Positions 59,632-64,000 of a DNA stretch of 64,000 nt are shown piece after piece (the first letter of the stretch is position 1; each line of letters starts with the position of its first letter). The DNA lies in the NCBI RefSeq assembly GCF_000564855.1, contig NZ_AYXG01000051.1, forward strand, positions 1-64,000, written 5' to 3'. Origin of the DNA: Actinokineospora spheciospongiae (GTDB lineage Bacteria > Actinomycetota > Actinomycetes > Mycobacteriales > Pseudonocardiaceae). The position numbers and the translations under genes were made by a program. Under the pieces are notes generated by a model. That model had not been told where the DNA came from and made no database searches. It saw nothing but the letters and a program-made list of their open reading frames with translations.

Positions 59632-59988
59632 GTGAACGATTGTCTGCTCGACACAACGGTTGCACGGACCGCAGGATGGACCACCGTGCAGGTCAAGGGC
59701 GAGGTCGACCTCCTGACCGCGCCCGCCCTGCGGGCGGCCGTCTCCGACGGCCTCACCCGGTTGCCCTCACCCGCCGTCGTCGTGGTGGATCTGACCGGGG
59801 TCACTTTCCTGGGGTGCACGGGCATCGGGGTGTTGGTCGACGCTGGGCTGCGCGCCCGCGAACGCGGTGGTGCCATGGTCGTGTCCTGCCCCGGGGGAAC
59901 CGCGTCTCGTCGGATCTTCACGCTCCTCGGACTCGATGGCGTTCTGACCTTGATCGAGAACCTCGATGACCTGGACGGGGTGATCTGA
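59632..59988 (+). CDS. STAS-domain protein with Cys at the phosphoacceptor position
   Basis: 118 aa. TVQVKGEVDLLTAPALRAAV and VVVDLTGVTFLGCTGIGVLVDAGLRARERGG form a full STAS domain, but the loop reads G-C-T-G where active antagonists have Ser, so phosphorylation would have to use the following Thr or not occur. RRIFTLLGLDGVLTLIENLDDL is the typical end. GTG 59632 was chosen because GGAG at 59620-59623 is kept in the pseudogene copy at 43854; ATG 59605 is also open. Confidence 0.8.
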   Translation: MNDCLLDTTVARTAGWTTVQVKGEVDLLTAPALRAAVSDGLTRLPSPAVVVVDLTGVTFLGCTGIGVLVDAGLRARERGGAMVVSCPGGTASRRIFTLLGLDGVLTLIENLDDLDGVI

Positions 59989-60542
59989 GCCACCGAGAGC
60001 AACCGGGCACCGCTCCTCTCACCCGGTGGCCGCTGCTTCCGATGTCGCAGCACCACCTGCGGGGCGACAGGTACGCCGACTACAACGTCGAGGAGGACCG
60101 GCGGGCGGTCGCGGTGACCTGCGGCCCCACCCGGCTGGTGATCAGGTCACGGGCGGCCTCGTCGCTGCCCGTGACCGCGCCGCCACCCTGGCGGTCACCG
60201 GCGCCGCCGTCCATGGAACTCGTCAGCCCCGCCGACCGGTCAGCACCGGTTCCCGGCCACATCTTCGAAGGGCGAGAGGCACTTCACCACAGGCGGCCGG
60301 TTCGGTTCAGGCGGGGAGGGTGGGTCGTCGAGTTTACGTTCCATGTCCAGGGCCAGGCGTTGCACTGCCCTCTCCCGATTTCCGCCGGTGGCATCGGCGG
60401 GGGATCGCAGCCCGCCTGCGCGCCACCGGGATGCCCGTGGCACCGGCGCCGCTGCGGCACTGAGGGGGCAAGGCTCTCGCTCATGCCGTTCGTACTGGCT
60501 TCGTACTGGCATGGAGGGATGCCGTTAGGGGTGTGCACGGAC
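59989..60542. other. 554-bp stretch without a convincing gene
   Basis: Open frames exist on both strands. On the plus strand DYNVEEDRRAVAVTCGPTRL (near 60075) and on the minus strand RERAVQRLALDMERKLDD (near 60380) look briefly protein-like, but neither continues into a recognisable domain. Possibly remnants of small genes. Confidence 0.4.
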
Positions 60543-60851
60543 ATGCCGACCACGAAGGTGTCCGCGCCAAGGCAGTGGTTCGGCCTTGAACGCAACCACT
60601 ATGACCGCGTCGATCACGTCGTGCAGGGAGCGGTGTCCGCCGTCGTGGTGCGCGAGTTGTCGATCCGGTGCATTCGTCCCCTCGGTGTGGTGCGATCCGG
60701 GGCTGATCGCCCGACGACTCCGATGTGGACCGTACCCGTGGTGCTGCGTGCGCCGGGTGTCTGCCTGCTCAGCCACGAGGTGGTGGCCACCGACGGCATC
60801 GGTGGCACCACCTCGCAGACCGTCGAGCGGTACGGTGTCCCGACACTGTGA
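60543..60851 (+). CDS. Hypothetical small protein
   Basis: 102 aa, unrecognised. HVVQGAVSAVVVRELSIRCI and PVVLRAPGVCLLSHEVVATD give alternating strands, and about 80 percent of codons end in G or C. The frame is open further upstream to 60042, so the true start is uncertain; AGGGGTG lies 11 nt before ATG 60543. A 21-bp hairpin follows 78 bp after the stop. Confidence 0.4.
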   Translation: MPTTKVSAPRQWFGLERNHYDRVDHVVQGAVSAVVVRELSIRCIRPLGVVRSGADRPTTPMWTVPVVLRAPGVCLLSHEVVATDGIGGTTSQTVERYGVPTL

Positions 60852-60929
60852 GGCGCCTGGTCGGCGCCACACCCGAGTGAACACCACCCGGCAAGGTGAG
60901 CATCGTCGCGGGCGCATCCGGCCGTCGTC

Positions 60930-60980
60930 CGCACCTTGTGCCCGCGGTCCATGTGGGCGGGACCGCGGGCACAAGGTGCG
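60930..60980. terminator. Perfect 21-bp hairpin
   Basis: The arm at 60930-60950 pairs exactly with 60960-60980 around a 9-nt loop. It lies six bases past the stop of the minus-strand gene at 60987 and downstream of the plus-strand gene at 60851. Confidence 0.8.
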
Positions 60981-60986
60981 TCGCGG

Positions 60987-61217
60987 TCAGCCGTTGAGTC
61001 GTCGGGCGAGCAGTTCCTTGCCCTCTTCGGCGCCCTTGTGGCTCGCGCCCTGGGCGCGGCGGAAGAAGTCCGCCAGTTCGCTGTCGCCCGCGCGGTCGGC
61101 GTCGGCGATGTAGGTCTCCAGGCGCAGCGCGTTGCTCAGGCACGCCTCGACGAACCAGATGATGTTGTAGTCCTTGTCCTGCGTACCCGTCACCTGACCG
61201 CTCTCGTTGCCGGACAT
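60987..61217 (-). CDS. Small helical (ferritin-like) stress protein
   Basis: 76 aa. After a polar start, DYNIIWFVEACLSNALRLETYIADADRAGDSELADFFRRAQGASHKGAEEGKELLARRL forms two helices. It resembles the protein at 35754 in helix spacing (LSNALRLETYIADADRAG against SLKAGHDYGQYVRDAKNAG). GAGGAGG lies 6 nt before ATG 61217, and a strong stress promoter match is 38 bp upstream. Function unknown; a metal- or DNA-binding helper role would be speculation. Confidence 0.75.
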   Translation of the reverse strand: MSGNESGQVTGTQDKDYNIIWFVEACLSNALRLETYIADADRAGDSELADFFRRAQGASHKGAEEGKELLARRLNG

Positions 61218-61255
61218 CCGTTCCTCCTCGTGGTCGGGGTTTCCTGCCCTGCGTG

Positions 61256-61280
61256 GTACCCGTCGGAGACGGGTTGACAC
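61256..61280 (-). promoter_or_regulatory. Stress-sigma-type promoter match for the gene at 61217
   Basis: On the minus strand: GTGT, 15 nt, GGGTAC. It is divergent from the match at 61315, with 34 bp between the -35 elements. Confidence 0.55.
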
Positions 61281-61314
61281 CCATGCGCACGGGAGGAAGT
61301 GGGGCATCCGGCTG

Positions 61315-61339
61315 GTTTCCGCCGGAACGGTGCGGGTAT
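61315..61339 (+). promoter_or_regulatory. Stress-sigma-type promoter match for the erythromycin-esterase-like gene
   Basis: GTTT, 15 nt, GGGTAT: the best match in the window to the SigB/SigH-type consensus. It ends 40 bp before ATG 61380. Confidence 0.6.
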
Positions 61340-61379
61340 GCGGTTCGGACACCGGCCGACGACCGCGAGGAGGACACCC

Positions 61380-62660
61380 ATGTCCCGATACGGGGATGAG
61401 GTGGCGGCGCTGGCCGCGCCGCTGACCGATGCGGGCGATCTCGACGTGCTGCTGGATCGGGTCGGCGACGCGCGGGTGGTGATGGTCGGTGAGGCCAGCC
61501 ACGGCACGCACGAGTTCTACCGGTGGCGTGAGGCGCTGACCCGGCGGCTGATCACCGAGAAGGGCTTCTCCTTCGTGGCGGTGGAGGGCGACTGGCCCGA
61601 CTGCGGCCGGGTGGACCGGGCGGTGCGGTGCTCGCGGCACGCCCCCGAGGACCCGCGTGCGGCACTGGCGGCGTTCGAGCGGTGGCCGACGTGGATGTGG
61701 GCCAACGAGGAGGTCGTCGACTTCTGCCGGTGGTTGCGCACGCACAACAGCGGGCTCGACATCCACCGGAGGGTGGGCTTCCACGGCTTGGACGTGTATT
61801 CGCTGTGGGAATCGCTGCGCGAGATCCTGACCCACCTGCGCGAGCACGACCCCGCCGAGGTGCCCGCGGCCTTGGCCGCCTACCGGTGCTTCGAACCCTA
61901 CGGCGAGAACGCGCGGTACTACGCGTCGGCCACCCGCCTGGTGCCCACCGGCTGCGAGAACGAGGTGGTCGACCTGCTGGTGCGGCTGCGGGGGCGGGCC
62001 GCGGGCGGCGGCGCGTTCGGGGCGTGGCAGAACGCCGAGGTCGTCGCGGGGGCCGAGCGCTACTACCGGAGCATGGTCCGCGGTGGGGGTGAGGCGTGGA
62101 ACGTCCGCGACCGCCACATGGACGAGACCCTCGACCGGCTGCTCACCCACCACGGGCCGGGCGCGAAGGGGGTGGTCTGGGCGCACAACACCCACGTCGG
62201 GGATGCCCGCGCCACCGACATGGCAGTCCACGGCGAGGTCAACCTCGGCCAACTCGCCCGTGAGCGGTACGGCGCGGACCAGGTGGTGCTAATCGGGTTC
62301 GGCAGCCACCGCGGCACCGTCATCGCGGGCGACTCGTGGGGGGCGCCGATGCGCGAAATGCCCGTGCCCGCCGCCCGCCCCGGCTCCCTGGAGGACGTGC
62401 TGCACGCGGCCGCACCCACATCGGCCCTGTTCGTCTTCCCCCGCGACGACCGCCCCGACCTGCTCACCACCGAACTCGGGCACCGCGCCGTCGGCGTGGT
62501 GTACCACCCCGAACGCGAACACCGGGGCAACTACGTGCCCACCGTGCTCGGCGACCGCTACGACGCCTTCGTCTGGATCGACCGGACCCGCGCACTGCAC
62601 CCGCTCCACACCCGTCAGACGGACGCACTGGAGCCGCAGACCCATCCGACAGGCACCTGA
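61380..62660 (+). CDS. Erythromycin-esterase family protein
   Basis: 426 aa. VVMVGEASHGTHEFYRWREALTRRLI near residue 35 has the conserved Glu and His of the family; FVAVEGDWPDC and VVWAHNTHVGDARATDM hold further active-site His/Asn residues; VLIGFGSHRGTVIA follows. EreA/EreB hydrolyse macrolide lactones, but most chromosomal members, including this one, are of unknown substrate, and resistance is not claimed. GAGGAGG precedes ATG 61380. The best stress promoter in the window lies upstream. Confidence 0.85.
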   Translation: MSRYGDEVAALAAPLTDAGDLDVLLDRVGDARVVMVGEASHGTHEFYRWREALTRRLITEKGFSFVAVEGDWPDCGRVDRAVRCSRHAPEDPRAALAAFERWPTWMWANEEVVDFCRWLRTHNSGLDIHRRVGFHGLDVYSLWESLREILTHLREHDPAEVPAALAAYRCFEPYGENARYYASATRLVPTGCENEVVDLLVRLRGRAAGGGAFGAWQNAEVVAGAERYYRSMVRGGGEAWNVRDRHMDETLDRLLTHHGPGAKGVVWAHNTHVGDARATDMAVHGEVNLGQLARERYGADQVVLIGFGSHRGTVIAGDSWGAPMREMPVPAARPGSLEDVLHAAAPTSALFVFPRDDRPDLLTTELGHRAVGVVYHPEREHRGNYVPTVLGDRYDAFVWIDRTRALHPLHTRQTDALEPQTHPTGT

Positions 62661-63022
62661 CCGAACGTCCCCGGTGCAGAAACCCATGACGACAGGCCTG
62701 CCACCGACGCCACCGCTCGTGCCGCGCAATGCCCGGCGCCGTCCGCACCGTCGCCTCCCGCAGAGGCGACCCGGTTCGGCAGGCGAGGCGCCCCCCGCGT
62801 CCGCGCACCTGACACCGGTCGTCGGCGAACTCGCCGAACCAGACCTCGACCCCGACCGGCAGGCCTTCCGGTACCCCGAGCACCACCCGGGGGGCAAGCG
62901 GACCGGTCCCGGTCGGCGTGGTTCCCGCTCCTCGACCCCAACGTCCACAAGCCGTCACCTGCGGATCCCGATGGTGACAACCCGGGTGGTGAGTCGGCAC
63001 GAGCCCGACCCACCACCCCCAT
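62661..63022. other. 362-bp stretch without a recognisable gene
   Basis: Pro/Arg-rich frames on both strands have no codon bias or family resemblance. Nothing else is seen until the promoter match at 63023. Confidence 0.45.
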
Positions 63023-63047
63023 GTGGAACACGCTCGAAAACGGGTAG
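63023..63047 (+). promoter_or_regulatory. Weak stress-sigma-type promoter match for the Pro-rich small gene
   Basis: GTGG, 15 nt, GGGTAG, ending 38 bp before ATG 63086. The -10 is a full match, but the -35 has G instead of T in the last place. Confidence 0.35.
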
Positions 63048-63085
63048 ACAGAGCTGACCGCTGATCGCGAACAGGAGCGCACAAC

Positions 63086-63247
63086 ATGGTCCAGCCGACC
63101 CCTCCACAACCGGCGCAACCACCCATCCCCGAGCCGATCCCCCGGCCGCCCGGCCCCGAACCCACCCCCGGCACGGAACCACCGGTCCCGCCGACGCCCG
63201 ACCCGCCCGATCCGTCCCGACCTGAACCGCCACCCCCCAGCCGCTGA
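63086..63247 (+). CDS. Very small proline-rich protein
   Basis: 53 aa, about half of them Pro, in runs such as PPQPAQPPIPEPIPRPPGPE and PPVPPTPDPPDPSRPEPPP. AGGAG at 63072-63076 lies 9 nt before ATG 63086. Similar small Pro/Glu-rich proteins occur in other actinobacteria, with no known function. It is probably extended and disordered (polyproline II). Confidence 0.55.
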   Translation: MVQPTPPQPAQPPIPEPIPRPPGPEPTPGTEPPVPPTPDPPDPSRPEPPPPSR

Positions 63248-63340
63248 CGCCTCATCTGCCCGGGTCGGCGAAGACATCTCCACGTCCGACTCGCTGTCGA
63301 GCGGCATGAGCACGGGGACAGCCCCCGCGAGGAGAACACC

Positions 63341-63553
63341 GTGCACGAGCAGCACAACGACAAGGCGGATGAGCGGGAGTCGATCGAACTCCACAAGCGT
63401 GCCCAACTCCTCGGCCTCGTCGACCACGACGAATTCTCACCAGACCAACTGCGCGCCGCGATCCGGGCCCGCGAACAGGGAGCCGATCCTCACCAGGCCC
63501 AAGGACAGGTGGAAGAAGGGACACCACGGACGACCGGCGACGCTCACGGGTGA
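63341..63553 (+). CDS. Small charged protein, unknown
   Basis: 70 aa. Read as HEQHNDKADERESIELHKRA, then QLLGLVDHDEFSPDQLRAAI, then a Glu/Gln-rich tail. The helix-turn-helix-like spacing with LxSPDQLRxAIR recalls SAP- or Rho-N-like two-helix modules, which bind nucleic acids; this is only a hint. GAGGAG lies 9 nt before GTG 63341. It follows the Pro-rich gene on the same strand. Confidence 0.5.
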   Translation: MHEQHNDKADERESIELHKRAQLLGLVDHDEFSPDQLRAAIRAREQGADPHQAQGQVEEGTPRTTGDAHG

Positions 63554-63658
63554 GCTACTGCAAGGGCCGAGTCGGGCGGAAGGCAGGCCTGGTAGACTGG
63601 ACGCGGACCAGTGCACTTCCGGCAGGCAGGGCGCACCGGTCGTCGGCCGACACCGCGA

Positions 63659-64000
63659 TCAGTCCGGCGCGATCGGGTGGTCGATACCCGCGGCGAGCAG
63701 TTGCGCCAAGTGGATCCCCTCATGGCCACCGCTGTCGAGCTGGTGGACCTGGGTGCGGCAGCTGAACCCGTCGGCGAGCAACGGGGTGTCGGTGCCGGTG
63801 TCGCGCAGGCGGGGCAGGAGCACGCGTTCGGCGCAGGCCTCGCTGACCTCGAGGTGACCGCGTTCGAAGCCGAAGTTGCCCGCCAGGCCGCAGCAGCCCG
63901 AGTCCAAGCGGTCGACGTCGACCCCCGCCCGGCGCAGCAGTTCGGCGTCGGCGTCCCACCCCATCACCGCGTGCTGGTGGCAGTGCACCTGGGCCAGCGC
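63659..64000 (-). CDS. FAD/(Fe-S) oxidoreductase, C-terminal part (D-lactate/glycolate dehydrogenase-like)
   Basis: The last 113 codons of a gene that continues beyond the right edge. QVHCHQHAVMG, then DSGCCGLAGNFGFERGH with the CCG motif, and ADGFSCRTQVHQL are typical of the C-terminal cysteine-rich domain of large FAD-plus-Fe-S enzymes of the GlcD/Dld type. They oxidise 2-hydroxy acids and pass electrons to the membrane. The N-terminal FAD domain is outside the window. Confidence 0.8.
   Translation of the reverse strand, partial: ALAQVHCHQHAVMGWDADAELLRRAGVDVDRLDSGCCGLAGNFGFERGHLEVSEACAERVLLPRLRDTGTDTPLLADGFSCRTQVHQLDSGGHEGIHLAQLLAAGIDHPIAPD

Noticed and set aside
60240-60512. Minus-strand frame containing RERAVQRLALDMERKLDD
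   Set aside because: The C-terminal third looks protein-like, but the start has no ribosome-binding site and the N-terminal part is random.
61380-62660. Macrolide-resistance interpretation of the erythromycin-esterase family gene
   Set aside because: Family membership alone does not show macrolide hydrolysis; the promoter suggests a stress role.

Overview
The window is very GC-rich, with almost only G or C at codon third positions in its better genes, GTG starts and ATGA/GTGA stop-start overlaps. With SARP, DUF4383, GAF-ANTAR and SpoIIE-type genes this points to a filamentous actinobacterium, most likely of the Pseudonocardiales (inference; there is no rRNA gene to test it). No tRNA, rRNA, CRISPR array, prophage or intact insertion sequence was seen.

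Layout. 1-330: degenerate 66-bp tandem repeat at the left edge. 333-6858: carotenoid-tailoring cluster (Rieske protein, YihY-like membrane protein, CDP-alcohol transferase, GT2, CruF-type hydratase, CrtU-like oxidase); the core crtE/B/I genes are not here. 6903-10418: small membrane protein, MSMEG_6728-type protein, DUF1360 protein, amidohydrolase. 10588-19006: stress and signalling block (envelope triad, SDR, STAS protein, DUF4383, two GAF-ANTAR proteins, SpoIIE phosphatase, SARP). 19235-27905: manganese catalase with an Nramp transporter, metallo-hydrolase, DivIVA-like coiled coil, STAS protein, RecQ helicase. 27994-32492: DUF4383, an OleT/CYP152-like P450, STAS protein, paired GT2 enzymes, DUF2795. 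32603-35667: sugar ABC importer without its ATPase. 36199-43725: a tightly coupled heptose operon (gmhB, GT9, two GT4, gmhA, hldE, SDR, aldehyde dehydrogenase). 43854-50552: STAS pseudogene, ackA-xfp, GAF-ANTAR, PhoU, transposase remnant. 51019-55637: pyruvate-oxidase-like enzyme with alcohol dehydrogenase, Cys-rich copper-binding protein, DsbA-like protein. 55815-61217: anti-sigma kinase/STAS genes set in poorly coding DNA. 61380-64000: erythromycin-esterase-type protein, small proteins, and a truncated Fe-S oxidoreductase at the right edge.

Two themes tie the region together. First, regulators of the partner-switching type are concentrated here: six STAS proteins, one STAS-HATPase fusion, one SpoIIE phosphatase, three GAF-ANTAR proteins and a STAS pseudogene. 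Second, a promoter-like motif, GnnT-N14-16-GGGTA(A/C/G/T) or a near variant, lies shortly upstream of about eighteen genes, including two STAS genes and two GAF-ANTAR genes. It matches the published consensus of actinobacterial SigB/SigH-type stress sigma factors. The window therefore looks like a general-stress island carrying both candidate regulators and candidate targets (inference). The best candidates for new biology are the heptose operon with its SDR and aldehyde dehydrogenase, the OleT-like P450, and the phosphosite-deviant STAS paralogues.
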